From an uncultured Clostridia bacterium (GTDB lineage: Bacteria > Bacillota > Clostridia > Oscillospirales > CAG-382): a stretch of DNA of 43,562 bases. The notes under the pieces are model-generated. The model did not search any database. It had not been told where the DNA came from and worked only from the letters and a program-made list of their open reading frames with translations. The stretch lies in the NCBI GenBank assembly GCA_947630765.1, contig CANRIX010000017.1:1-43562 (forward strand). The letters run 5' to 3'. Of this stretch, positions 7,277 to 14,863 are shown one piece after another; the stretch's first letter is position 1, and each line of letters opens with the position of its first letter. A program made the position numbers and the translations under genes.

Positions 7277-8416
7277 TTATTCTGCCAAATTTCCGCTCCG
7301 GCGGAAGAACTGGTAAAAACCGCAACGGATCATGCCGTTGTACAGCCTGCGCACCTTGTCCGCCCTGCGACCGAAGAACCGCTCGAAGCTCTCGTCGGAA
7401 GTGATGATATAGAGCTGCCACGCCGGGACGTTCGCGCGGAACGCCTTCCCCATCGCTGCGGCAAGCTCCCGCGCCTGTTCGAGGTCGCCCAGCCGTTCGC
7501 CGTAGGGCGGATTGGTCACGACCGTGCCGCGTGCGCCGGGGACAGGGGACGCAAAGCTCCGAACGTCCGCCACGCGGAAGTCGATGCGGTCCTCCACGCC
7601 GGCGCGTCTCGCGTTCTCCCGCGCGAGCTCCACGCAGGACGGGTCGAGGTCGGACGCATAGATCTTGGTCGGGTACGGGCGGATCTCCGCGCGAGCGCGT
7701 TCCCGCTCCTCCCGCCAGACCGCCGGCGAAAGCTGTCCGAACGATTCGGCGGCAAACGACCGCGCCAGACCCGGGGCGATATGCCCGGTGAGCAGAGCCG
7801 CCTCGATCGCGATCGTGCCGGAACCGCACATCGGGTCGACCAGCAGCACGTCCTCCCGCGGGCGGGACATCGCCGCCATCGCCGCCGCAAGCGTTTCCCG
7901 CAGCGGGGCGATCCCCGCCTGCGTTCGGTAGCCGCGCTTATGCAGCGTGACGCCGGTCGTGTCGATCATCAGGTACGCCACATCCTTCAAAAGAAAGAAC
8001 GAGATCGCGTACAGCACCCCGTTTTCCGGCAGGCGGGACAGGCGGTACACCGACGAAAGCCGGTCGGCGACCGCTTTCTTGACGATGCGCTGGCAGTCCG
8101 GGACGGAAAACAGCGTGGATTTGACGCTATGCCCCTTGACCGGGAACGCCCCTTCCCTGCCGACCCAATCCTCCCATGGGAGCGCCTTCGTCCCCTCGAA
8201 CAGTTCGTCGAACGTCCTGGCGGGAAATTTTCCGAGCAGCACCAGCACCCGCTCCGCATACCGCAGGCGCAGGTTGCAGACGGCGACGGAACGCTCCGGC
8301 GCTTCAAAAATCACCCGGCCGTCGATGGTGTCGAGGCGCTGATACCCCAGCGCCTCGACCTCCTCGCCCAGCAGTTTTTCCAGCCCGAACAGGCAGGTCG
8401 CGACCAATTGCAGCAT
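7277..8416 (-). CDS. THUMP-domain class I RNA methyltransferase (RlmL/YpsC family)
   Basis: A 379-residue protein of the COG0116 family, which makes N2-methylguanine in RNA with SAM. The N-terminal 160 residues form the ferredoxin-like/THUMP RNA-binding region (ATCLFGLEKLLGEEVEALGY). The Rossmann methyltransferase has the SAM motif LLVDPMCGSGTIAIEAAL near residue 200, an acidic motif YASDLDPSCVELARENA, and the catalytic TNPPYGERLG near 310. Length is that of Bacillus YpsC rather than the fused RlmKL of Escherichia coli. The exact target nucleotide cannot be read from sequence. It lies 13 nt downstream of the fumarase subunit gene and is probably cotranscribed with it; it ends about 75 bp before the CIRCE operator. 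Confidence 0.92.
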   Translation of the reverse strand: MLQLVATCLFGLEKLLGEEVEALGYQRLDTIDGRVIFEAPERSVAVCNLRLRYAERVLVLLGKFPARTFDELFEGTKALPWEDWVGREGAFPVKGHSVKSTLFSVPDCQRIVKKAVADRLSSVYRLSRLPENGVLYAISFFLLKDVAYLMIDTTGVTLHKRGYRTQAGIAPLRETLAAAMAAMSRPREDVLLVDPMCGSGTIAIEAALLTGHIAPGLARSFAAESFGQLSPAVWREERERARAEIRPYPTKIYASDLDPSCVELARENARRAGVEDRIDFRVADVRSFASPVPGARGTVVTNPPYGERLGDLEQARELAAAMGKAFRANVPAWQLYIITSDESFERFFGRRADKVRRLYNGMIRCGFYQFFRRSGNLAE

Positions 8417-8429
8417 GGTTTCCGTCCTT

Positions 8430-9266
8430 TCAGAGCACCGCGGACGCGTGACGCGTGACGTGGCAGGAGATGTTGACCGAAACCGGGAGCCCCGCGATAT
8501 GCGTCGCGTAGGTTTCCACCGCCGCCCACAGCGCCGTCACGCCCTTGCCAAGCCCCTGCACCCCGACGCCGGACCGATTGACCGCTTGCAGGATTTGCTC
8601 CTCCAAATCCTCGTACACCGGGTGGTGCACGCCTGCGTCCCGCAGAAGCGCCTTCTTGGAAAGCACCGCCGAATAGTCGAACGTCCCGCCGATGCCGACG
8701 CCGATGACCAGCGGCGGGCAGGGATTCCCGCCCGCGATCCGCACGGTTTCCACGACGAACCCGATGATGTCCTCCAAGCTCGCCGTCGGGCGGAACATCC
8801 GCTGGCGGCTCATGTTCTCGCTCCCGAAACCCTTCGGCAGGGCGTACAGCCGGACCTCATCCCCTTCGACCAGTTCCGTATACAGCACCGCCGGGGTGTT
8901 GTCCCCCGTATTGACCCGTCCGAGCGGGTCGCCGACGACCGACTTGCGCAGATATCCGTCCCGATACGCCTGCCGGACCCCTTCGTCGACCGCGTCCCGC
9001 AAAAGTCCGCCCTCGAAGTGGACCTCCTGCCCGACTTCGGCGAACACCACCGCCATGCCGGTGTCCTGGCAGATCGGGATACGCTCCCGCTTCGCCGTTT
9101 CCGCGTTTTCACAAATCACGCCGAGCATCGACTTCGCCGGTTCCTCCTGTTCCACGCGGAAGCAGTCCGAAAGGCGTTCGCAGATGCACGGCGGCAATTC
9201 GTAATTTGCGCGAATGAACAGGTCGCGGACCGTCCGCACGACGTCGGAGGTATGTACGGTTCTCAT
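8430..9266 (-). CDS. fumA: Class I fumarate hydratase (or tartrate dehydratase), alpha subunit
   Basis: A 278-residue protein matching the alpha subunit of two-subunit Fe-S hydro-lyases. The three cluster cysteines sit in recognisable motifs: PICQDTG, GGNPCPPLVIGVGIGG and the C-terminal NISCHVTRHAS. GFGSENMSR is also present. Fumarase converts fumarate to malate; the tartrate dehydratase alpha subunit is very similar and cannot be excluded. Start ATG 9266 follows AAAGGA at about 12 nt; an upstream TTG is less likely. The beta subunit normally sits directly downstream, but here the next gene is an RNA methyltransferase, and no beta subunit occurs anywhere in the window. Confidence 0.88.
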   Translation of the reverse strand: MRTVHTSDVVRTVRDLFIRANYELPPCICERLSDCFRVEQEEPAKSMLGVICENAETAKRERIPICQDTGMAVVFAEVGQEVHFEGGLLRDAVDEGVRQAYRDGYLRKSVVGDPLGRVNTGDNTPAVLYTELVEGDEVRLYALPKGFGSENMSRQRMFRPTASLEDIIGFVVETVRIAGGNPCPPLVIGVGIGGTFDYSAVLSKKALLRDAGVHHPVYEDLEEQILQAVNRSGVGVQGLGKGVTALWAAVETYATHIAGLPVSVNISCHVTRHASAVL

Positions 9267-9288
9267 GGTACTGAAACGTCCTTTCTGC

Positions 9289-9317
9289 AAAAAAACGGGC
9301 AGAACGCACCCGTTTTT
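9289..9317 (-). terminator. Terminator between the S1 gene and fumarase
   Basis: On the minus strand A5-CGGG (9317-9309) pairs with CCCG-T7 (9299-9289) around a short loop. It closes the sporulation/division cluster just after the S1-domain gene. Because the arms are A- and T-rich it could work on both strands. Confidence 0.75.
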
Positions 9318-9326
9318 CGGTTCCTC

Positions 9327-9776
9327 TTATTTCTTATGTTTATGGACGGTTTTTCCGCCGTTCTGGAATTTGCGCAGGTCGCTGATCTTTTCCTCGCTCG
9401 TGGATTTATAGCGGCTGAGCATATCCTCGAAGTTGGTCGGCGTCGGCGCAGACTCGAATACCGCCGGCTGCGCACCCGGAACCGTCGCGTACGCGGCAGG
9501 ATCGGACGCCCGCCCGCCGGACAAGCCGGAGCGGCGTGGATTCCGCTTCCCGGTTTTCAGCGTCAGGGAAATGCGACCCTTTTCATCGACGGAAAGCACG
9601 GTCGGCTCGACGTCCTGCCCGACGGTCAACACGTCCTGAATGTTCGAGACATAGCTGTCCGACACCTGCGAAATATGGATCATGCCGGTCAGCCCGTTTT
9701 CCATCTTCACGAAAGCGCCGAAATCGGTGATGCGGGTGATTTTTCCCTTGACCTTCTGCCCTGCTTCCGCCTGCAT
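9327..9776 (-). CDS. S1 RNA-binding domain protein (YabR-like)
   Basis: From ATG 9776 a 149-residue protein with an N-terminal S1 domain (about 3-75: GQKVKGKITRITDFGAFVKM, GLTGMIHISQVSDSYV, VEPTVLSVDEKGRISLTLK), followed by a disordered, Pro/Ala/Ser-rich middle and a basic tail (KTVHKHKK). It is equivalent to Bacillus YabR, last gene of the yabM-yabR block, and has been treated as a general RNA-binding protein. An in-frame ATG at 9836 would overlap divIC by 14 nt but lacks a good ribosome site and extends beyond the conserved N-terminus. GGAAAGG lies upstream of 9776 at long spacing, so the start is uncertain. Confidence 0.85.
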   Translation of the reverse strand: MQAEAGQKVKGKITRITDFGAFVKMENGLTGMIHISQVSDSYVSNIQDVLTVGQDVEPTVLSVDEKGRISLTLKTGKRNPRRSGLSGGRASDPAAYATVPGAQPAVFESAPTPTNFEDMLSRYKSTSEEKISDLRKFQNGGKTVHKHKK

Positions 9777-9822
9777 CTCTTGCGACCAAACCTTTCCGGG
9801 ATCTCCCTTTACTTGCGCAGTC

Positions 9823-10104
9823 TTAACTTTGCACATCGTAATAAAACAGTATTTCGTTCGGGTATTGGTACCCTTTTTCACGCATATAACGCTCGATATA
9901 GGAAGCGTCGACGTCCTTCGAGAGACGGTAACTGACCTTTTCCACCTCATTGGCAAGTTCGTCGACCTGCTCCTCCAAATCGGCCCGCTCTTCGCGAAGG
10001 GATTTGAGGGTCAACTGCATATTGACGACGGATATGAAAAGCACCACGAGAATGACGAACAAGGCGAGCTTGACGGCAAGATTGGCGCTATGACTCCGTT
10101 GCAT
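9823..10104 (-). CDS. divIC: Cell-division protein of the DivIC/FtsB family
   Basis: A 93-residue bitopic membrane protein: short basic cytoplasmic N-terminus, one transmembrane helix (about 10-30, LAVKLALFVILVVLFISVV), a coiled coil (about 31-62, LKSLREERADLEEQVDELANEVEK) and an extracytoplasmic tail with YIERYMREKGYQYPNEILFYY. That architecture is typical of DivIC/FtsB, which joins FtsL and DivIB/FtsQ in the divisome to activate septal wall synthesis. The position after yabQ and before the S1 gene is the conserved Bacillus/Clostridium order. It overlaps the yabQ end by 17 nt, suggesting translational coupling. Confidence 0.93.
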   Translation of the reverse strand: MQRSHSANLAVKLALFVILVVLFISVVNMQLTLKSLREERADLEEQVDELANEVEKVSYRLSKDVDASYIERYMREKGYQYPNEILFYYDVQS

Positions 10105-10546
10105 TTTCCTTTTTCCTCCGAATTTGTTTGCGCCAGAACCGGCGCACGCCTAATCCCGCTTTTGCCCTGCGGCGGAAGCGAAGCGATTCCCGCTTCGTAT
10201 ACAGCCGCGCCTTCCACCGTCGGCACGGGGGAAGAAGCGTTCGGTACAGTTTGGACACCGCCCTGCGGAACAGGGCGCCGACCGTGCAATACCACAAAAG
10301 AAACCCCAGCACGGCGCCCGCGAACGCGTACAGCCGCATCTGCCCATAGGACAAATTGAAGAACAGCAGCGCCATCGCCGCCGTACAGCAAAGGCAGAAC
10401 AGCAGATCCTCCAGAAAGATCAGCCACGCGGCACGACGGTGCAGCCGGTGCAGAAGCCGAAAGAATTCGTAGAGGATCCCCAAAGCGACCCCGGTCAGGA
10501 CAGACCAGCCGGCAAGCAGGAAATGCTGCGCGTAGGAAACGCTCAT
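10088..10546 (-). CDS. yabQ: Spore cortex biosynthesis membrane protein YabQ
   Basis: A 152-residue protein with about three to four membrane helices in the first 95 residues (QHFLLAGWSVLTGVALGILYEFFRLLHR, WLIFLEDLLFCLCCTAAMALLFF, LYAFAGAVLGFLLWYCTVGALFRR) and a strongly basic cytoplasmic tail. The GILYEFFR motif and the length fit YabQ, which in Bacillus subtilis sits in the outer forespore membrane and is needed for cortex formation. Its start overlaps the stop of yabP (ATGA). Expression in the mother cell under sigma-E would be expected from the family, but no such promoter is evident here. Confidence 0.9.
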   Translation of the reverse strand: MSVSYAQHFLLAGWSVLTGVALGILYEFFRLLHRLHRRAAWLIFLEDLLFCLCCTAAMALLFFNLSYGQMRLYAFAGAVLGFLLWYCTVGALFRRAVSKLYRTLLPPCRRWKARLYTKRESLRFRRRAKAGLGVRRFWRKQIRRKKENATES

Positions 10547-10815
10547 GCGCCGAAGAAGCGCCCGACGCCCTTCTTCCTTTTGGCGCCGCCGTCGAGATAA
10601 ACGATCGCGTCGATCCGGCCGCAGACCGTCACTTCCCCGTTCTCCAGCGAAAGACTGCTGACGGAGAGCGAATCCCCGCTCACCGTCAGAACAGCTTCGC
10701 CGACGGACATACTGACCGTCGATTCATCAAAATTCAGGACCTCGCTGACCGCCGTGACCTTCAGCACCGAACGGTCATGCAAGGAAAGCTCGTGCGCACG
10801 CGGAGCGGTATTCAT
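10543..10815 (-). CDS. yabP: Sporulation protein YabP
   Basis: A 90-residue soluble protein of the YabP/YqfC family: HELSLHDRSVLKVTAVSEVLNFDESTVSMSVGEAVLTVSGDSLSVSSLSLENGEVTVCGRIDAIVYLDG. It is made of beta strands, and the family acts with YabQ in spore cortex assembly. ATG 10815 is chosen because GGAAAGGA lies upstream; a GTG at 10878 is in frame but has no ribosome site and adds residues unlike the family. The 72-nt gap to rqcP contains a small hairpin (GGGGC-AGATC-GCCCC) of unknown use. Stop and yabQ start overlap by 4 nt. Confidence 0.9.
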   Translation of the reverse strand: MNTAPRAHELSLHDRSVLKVTAVSEVLNFDESTVSMSVGEAVLTVSGDSLSVSSLSLENGEVTVCGRIDAIVYLDGGAKRKKGVGRFFGA

Positions 10816-10887
10816 CGGTTGGACCATTCCTTTCCAGTTTGGGGCGATCTGCCCCTCCGATGATACCTTATGACGCACGCGAGTGCT

Positions 10888-11130
10888 TTATGACAGGATC
10901 TCGTACAGTTCCGACGCTTCCGCCTTGCCGACGTGTTCCGCCGTAGACAGGACGCGAAGGCGCGTGGTCCGATTGCCGAAGGTGATCTCCAGCACGTCCC
11001 CGACCTTGACGTCGTACGACGCCTTGGCGGGACGCCCGTTGGCGAGCACCAGCGAGCTGTCGCACGCCTCGTTCGCGACCGTCCGGCGCTTGATCACGCG
11101 GGACACCTTGAGGAATTTGTCCAGACGCAT
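10888..11130 (-). CDS. rqcP: S4-domain RNA-binding protein RqcP (YabO/Hsp15 family)
   Basis: An 80-residue protein that is essentially one S4 domain: MRLDKFLKVSRVIKRRTVANEACDSS followed by VLANGRPAKASYDVKVGDVLEITF. In Bacillus, RqcP (YabO) works with RqcH in ribosome quality control, holding the peptidyl-tRNA on obstructed 50S subunits during alanine tailing. Size and place between hup and yabP match. It lies 18 nt downstream of the HU gene and is probably read from the HU promoter. rqcH is not in the window. Confidence 0.92.
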   Translation of the reverse strand: MRLDKFLKVSRVIKRRTVANEACDSSLVLANGRPAKASYDVKVGDVLEITFGNRTTRLRVLSTAEHVGKAEASELYEILS

Positions 11131-11148
11131 AGGCGACGAAAACGCCGG

Positions 11149-11427
11149 TTACGCCTTGTTGACGGCGTCCTTGAGCCCTTTACCGGCGACGAAGGACGGC
11201 AGCTTGCAGGCGTCGATCTTGATGGTTTCGTTGGTTCTCGGATTACGGCCGGTCCGCGCCGCGCGTTCGCGCACTTTGAACGTGCCGAACCCGGCGATCT
11301 GCACCTTTCCGCCGGTCGCAAGCTCGTTTTCGATCGCACTGAAAACAGCGCTTACCGCGGCGTCGGCCTCCTTCTTTTTGATGCCCGCGCTCTCGGCAAC
11401 GATTTCAACGAGTGTAGCTTTTGTCAT
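11149..11427 (-). CDS. hup: DNA-binding protein HU
   Basis: A 92-residue bacterial histone-like protein: MTKATLVEIVAESAGIKKKEADAAV at the dimerising helices, then the beta-arm region IAGFGTFKVRERAARTGRNPRTNETIKI with the proline-containing arm tip, then the PSFVAGKGLKDAVNK C-terminus. It bends and compacts DNA. AAAGGAGA precedes the ATG, and a consensus sigma-A promoter lies 47 nt upstream of it, so it has its own strong transcription start inside the sporulation cluster. In many Clostridia hup sits at this place between mazG and the S4 gene, unlike Bacillus subtilis. Confidence 0.97.
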   Translation of the reverse strand: MTKATLVEIVAESAGIKKKEADAAVSAVFSAIENELATGGKVQIAGFGTFKVRERAARTGRNPRTNETIKIDACKLPSFVAGKGLKDAVNKA

Positions 11428-11473
11428 GACTGATTCTCCTTTGATTGTTTTTCTTTATAGGGATACTGACCAT

Positions 11474-11502
11474 AGTATACCATAGTTTTGTCTATTTTGC
11501 AA
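11474..11502 (-). promoter_or_regulatory. Sigma-A promoter of the HU gene
   Basis: On the minus strand TTGCAA (11502-11497), a 17-nt spacer and TATACT (11479-11474), in an AT-rich island (about 11440-11545) that stands out from the GC-rich surroundings. Confidence 0.85.
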
Positions 11503-11532
11503 TAGGATATTTCGCTTTTTTTCAAAAAATTC

Positions 11533-12381
11533 CTATTCTTTTTCTATTTTTCGCGCTTCTTTTGGGGTCAAACCGGTCAAATCGCCCTTCGCGTTCCGCC
11601 AATACCCGGCGAGCGTCTCCCGCGGCGTTTCGGCGACCGAACGTCCCGCCTCTGCGCACTGCCGTTCGACGAGGGAAAACCGCCCGAGGTATTTTTCGCA
11701 CGCACGTTCCAGCGCAAGCTCCGCGTTCACGCCGGACAGACGCGCCGCGTTCACCAGCGCGAGGAACAGGTCGCCGAATTCCTCCTCGACGTCCGCCCGG
11801 TCCCCTGTCTCCAGCGCCTGCTTCACTTCGCCCAGTTCCTCGTCCACCTTCCGCATCGCTTCCGGCGCGTCTGCGCAGTCGAACCCGAGTTTGCGGGATT
11901 TCGCTCCGAGCTTGTCCGCCCGCATCAGCGCCGGCAGGGTGCGCGGAATGGCCCGCAGTGCGTCCGTCGCGCTTTCGCGCTCGTGCGTGCGGTCCTTGAT
12001 GGCTTCCCAGTCGCGCAAGGCGCTCCCGTCCGGGGCCATCACCTGTTCGCCGAAAACGTGCGGGTGGCGCAGGACCATCTTGCGGCTGACCTCGTCGCAG
12101 ACGTCCGCAAAATCGAACAGCCCATCCTCCTCGGCGATACGGGCGTGAAAAACCACCTGGAACAGCACGTCCCCGAGCTCCTCCCGCAGTCCCGCTTCGT
12201 CGGCGCGGTCGATGGCGTCGGCGGCTTCGTAGACTTCTTCAATGAAGTTCTGCCGGATGCTTTCGTGGGTCTGTACACGGTCCCACGGACAGCCGTCCGG
12301 CGAGCGGAGCAGTTCGACGATCTTCCGCAGGTCGTCGAGCGTATAGCGCGATTTCCCGCGCATCTCCTCAAACGGATTCAT
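11533..12381 (-). CDS. mazG: Nucleoside triphosphate pyrophosphohydrolase MazG
   Basis: A 282-residue protein with two tandem MazG domains. The first has LRSPDGCPWDRVQTHESIRQNFIEEVYEAADAI and ELGDVLFQVVFHARI, giving the EExxE and ExxD metal ligands; the second, near 180-235, has DEELGEVKQALE and EEEFGDLFLALVNAARL. It hydrolyses (d)NTPs to monophosphates and pyrophosphate, cleaning aberrant nucleotides. Bacillus YabN carries an extra N-terminal tetrapyrrole-methylase-like domain; that is absent here, so the protein has the Escherichia coli layout. The start overlaps the end of the SpoVB-like gene by 14 nt. It is probably the last gene of the long cdaA transcript. Confidence 0.95.
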   Translation of the reverse strand: MNPFEEMRGKSRYTLDDLRKIVELLRSPDGCPWDRVQTHESIRQNFIEEVYEAADAIDRADEAGLREELGDVLFQVVFHARIAEEDGLFDFADVCDEVSRKMVLRHPHVFGEQVMAPDGSALRDWEAIKDRTHERESATDALRAIPRTLPALMRADKLGAKSRKLGFDCADAPEAMRKVDEELGEVKQALETGDRADVEEEFGDLFLALVNAARLSGVNAELALERACEKYLGRFSLVERQCAEAGRSVAETPRETLAGYWRNAKGDLTGLTPKEARKIEKE

Positions 12382-14029
12382 GCAGCCACCCCTTTCGGAT
12401 CAGAAATGCGGCGATCCTCCCGCCGAACGGAAGCAGGCGAACCTCGTCGGCGGTGATTCCGCGAAATGCGAGCATGGTCACGACGTACACCCCGACCGTC
12501 ACGACCCCGCAGACGAGCAGGATCGCGAGCGCCGTCCCGCGTCCGCCGCCGGGCAGCAGGCAGGTCATACCGCAGTAGACCCCGAAGGCGGCGAGCCCGG
12601 TCAGCAGCGCGCAGAGCGCCGGACGGAAGAACAGCCCGACCGGGGAAAGCGGCGCGGTCGTATGCCGCCGCAGGAAGAACAGGTTGAGCGACGACGCGAT
12701 CAGGTAGCAGCAGACCGAGCTGAACGGTGCGCCGTAGATCCCGAACGGGCCGGACACGCCGAAGAATTCGAGAAACGCCATGACGACCACCCCGATCCCG
12801 ACGGAGATCATCGGCAGCCAGATCTTCCCCACCGCCTGCAGCAGCGCGTTGGTCGTCGAAACCACCGCCATGAAGATGATCCCGACCGCGAGGATCCGCA
12901 GGGTGCCGGAGGACACCTGCATCGCGTCGATCCGCTCGTATCCCGCGAGCGGTGCACGGTAGAGCAGCGACAGGCAGGCGGGCGCCGTCGCGAGCAGGAA
13001 CGCTGCGCTCGGCAGACCGATGATCGCGCTGATGCGGACGGACTGCACGATGTGGCGGTTTGCCCCGTCGGTGTCCCGCACCGAAAGCGCCGCGGAGACC
13101 GCCGGCAGGATGCTGATGGCGATCGGGTAGATCAGCGTCGACGGCAAAAGGTCCGCGATGGCGGTGGAATAGGAGGTGTAGGCGGTATACAGGTCCTCGG
13201 CGACTTCCGACGCGCTCCCGCCGAGCATCAGACAGCGCTTGATGAGCACGGTGTCGATGAAGTTGGAAAGGTAGAGCGCCGACGACGTGATCGTCGCGGG
13301 CAGGGCGATGAGCAGGATGCGTTTCGTCAGCGCCGGGATCGGGTCGGCGCCGGGGTCCGTCCCAGCCGGGCGGCGCTTATGCGTGACGGCGCGGTAGACG
13401 AACAGCATGCCCATTTCGACGAGCATACCGACCGTGATGCCGCTGACCGCGCAGGCGGCCTGCACCGCGCTCGAATAGCCCATGTGCCGCGCCCAGAAGG
13501 TCGCGCCGAGCCCGAGCCCCATCTTAAAGACCGCTTCGATCAGCTGTCCGACGGCGGTCGGATACATATTGTGCAAGCCCTGATAGTACCCGCGGAACGC
13601 CGAACAGACGCAGACGAACAGCAGCGTCGGCGCGATGATGTAGGCGGCCAGCACGCTGTCCTGGTGCTCCGTAACGCGGAAGAACCACGAGGCCGCGAGC
13701 ATCATGACGGCAGTCGCAAGGACGCCAACGACGGTAAACGCCGTCAAAGCGACCCGAAACGTGCGCTGCACTTCCCGCTGCCGTCCCCGCTTGTCCGATG
13801 CAGCGATCAGGCGGCTGATGGCGACCGGAAGCCCGCTGGTCGAGATCATGTACAGCATCGCGTACAGCGAATAGGCGGCGCTGAAGATGCCCATGCCGCC
13901 GCCGAGGATATGCGCGAGCGGGATCTTGAACAGCACCCCGATGATTTTGACGACGAAGCTGGAGATCGAAATGACGCCCGCTTCGACCAGGAAGCTCTTA
14001 TTCTGTTGTTTCTGCTGCGTATTTCCCAT
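12368..14029 (-). CDS. MVF/MATE-type polysaccharide or lipid flippase, SpoVB/YabM-like
   Basis: A 553-residue protein with about 14 membrane helices. The N-terminal segment (FLVEAGVISISSFVVKIIGVLFKIPLAHILGGGMGIFSAAYSLYAMLYMIST) is the hallmark of the SpoVB/YabM family of the MOP exporter superfamily (stage V sporulation protein B; other members act as lipid II or polysaccharide flippases). The position directly before mazG equals Bacillus yabM. It probably moves a lipid-linked cell-wall or spore-cortex precursor across the membrane. The gene follows the kinase-like gene after 3 nt. Confidence 0.92.
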   Translation of the reverse strand: MGNTQQKQQNKSFLVEAGVISISSFVVKIIGVLFKIPLAHILGGGMGIFSAAYSLYAMLYMISTSGLPVAISRLIAASDKRGRQREVQRTFRVALTAFTVVGVLATAVMMLAASWFFRVTEHQDSVLAAYIIAPTLLFVCVCSAFRGYYQGLHNMYPTAVGQLIEAVFKMGLGLGATFWARHMGYSSAVQAACAVSGITVGMLVEMGMLFVYRAVTHKRRPAGTDPGADPIPALTKRILLIALPATITSSALYLSNFIDTVLIKRCLMLGGSASEVAEDLYTAYTSYSTAIADLLPSTLIYPIAISILPAVSAALSVRDTDGANRHIVQSVRISAIIGLPSAAFLLATAPACLSLLYRAPLAGYERIDAMQVSSGTLRILAVGIIFMAVVSTTNALLQAVGKIWLPMISVGIGVVVMAFLEFFGVSGPFGIYGAPFSSVCCYLIASSLNLFFLRRHTTAPLSPVGLFFRPALCALLTGLAAFGVYCGMTCLLPGGGRGTALAILLVCGVVTVGVYVVTMLAFRGITADEVRLLPFGGRIAAFLIRKGWLHESV

Positions 14030-14032
14030 GTT

Positions 14033-14863
14033 TCAGATGAATTCCCGCAAAAGCGAATCCTCCGGCACGACCTCGTCCGACAAAAGCGGGACGTCCGAAA
14101 GCATCGAAATGAGCGCTTTCGCTTGGGGTACGTGCGGATCCTCCGGGGGAAGTCCTTTCAGCACGGCGACGGCGGCGTCCGCCAGAATGCCGCGCTCGTA
14201 TTCAAAATAGGTGTTGATCGAACGGTCCGCGAGGGGCGCGAACGGCTCGATATTCCGCTTTTCCGCCGCACGGACGGTCTCCCAATTCGCGAACGTTTCC
14301 GCCGCGTTCGACGCGCGGTGACGAAAGTCCCGTACAAGCCGCCGCAGGAAGCGGCAGTCCTGTCCGTCGCCGGATTCGGCGTAAAGATAGATGCGGTAGA
14401 GGCATTCCTGCGGAGTCTCCGGCGGAACGATGCGCGGATTGAGCGCGTGCAGACCCTCGACAAGCGTCACCCCGTCCGGCGACGGGCGCAGGACCCGATA
14501 GGAATCCGTCCGCCGGCGGACCTTGAAATCGAAAAACGGGATCGGCGCGTCCTCCCCCGCCGCGATGCGCTGCATGGTGTCCTGCAGGAGGTCCAGACGC
14601 AGGCTGTCGAGCCCCTCGGTGTCCTGCATGCCGTTCGGCAGGTAGATCGCGTTTTCCGGGTTGCGGTAGTAATCGTCGAGGGAAACGGTATCCACCGGGC
14701 GTCCGAGCGCACGGATCCGCTTGGCGAGCTTGGCGGTCGTCGTGGTCTTGCCGGAGCAGGAGCCGCCCGCGACCAGCACCAGTTTCAGCCGCCGGTCCGC
14801 GCTTATTTCCTCCGCGCAGTCGCGCAGCAGGGACTCGTACAGTTCCTCGTTCAAACGGTTCAC
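14033..14863 (-). CDS. Uridine kinase-like / phosphoribulokinase-family nucleoside kinase
   Basis: A 276-residue P-loop kinase. Walker A is GGSCSGKTTT (33-42). SLDDYYRNP follows, a typical uridine kinase/PRK motif, then the substrate region FFDFKVRRRTDSYR, a Walker B-like VTLVEGLHALNP and the lid RRLVRDFRHR. It resembles the C-terminal kinase half of the TGS-uridine kinase fusions found in Firmicutes but has no N-terminal TGS domain. Likely substrates are uridine/cytidine with ATP or GTP, but this is not settled. Its ATG overlaps the stop of hemZ (ATGA), so it is translationally coupled to it. Confidence 0.85.
   Translation of the reverse strand: MNRLNEELYESLLRDCAEEISADRRLKLVLVAGGSCSGKTTTTAKLAKRIRALGRPVDTVSLDDYYRNPENAIYLPNGMQDTEGLDSLRLDLLQDTMQRIAAGEDAPIPFFDFKVRRRTDSYRVLRPSPDGVTLVEGLHALNPRIVPPETPQECLYRIYLYAESGDGQDCRFLRRLVRDFRHRASNAAETFANWETVRAAEKRNIEPFAPLADRSINTYFEYERGILADAAVAVLKGLPPEDPHVPQAKALISMLSDVPLLSDEVVPEDSLLREFI

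Noticed and set aside
9836..9956. Longer N-terminus for the S1-domain protein
   Set aside because: It reads through divIC in another frame and has no family similarity.
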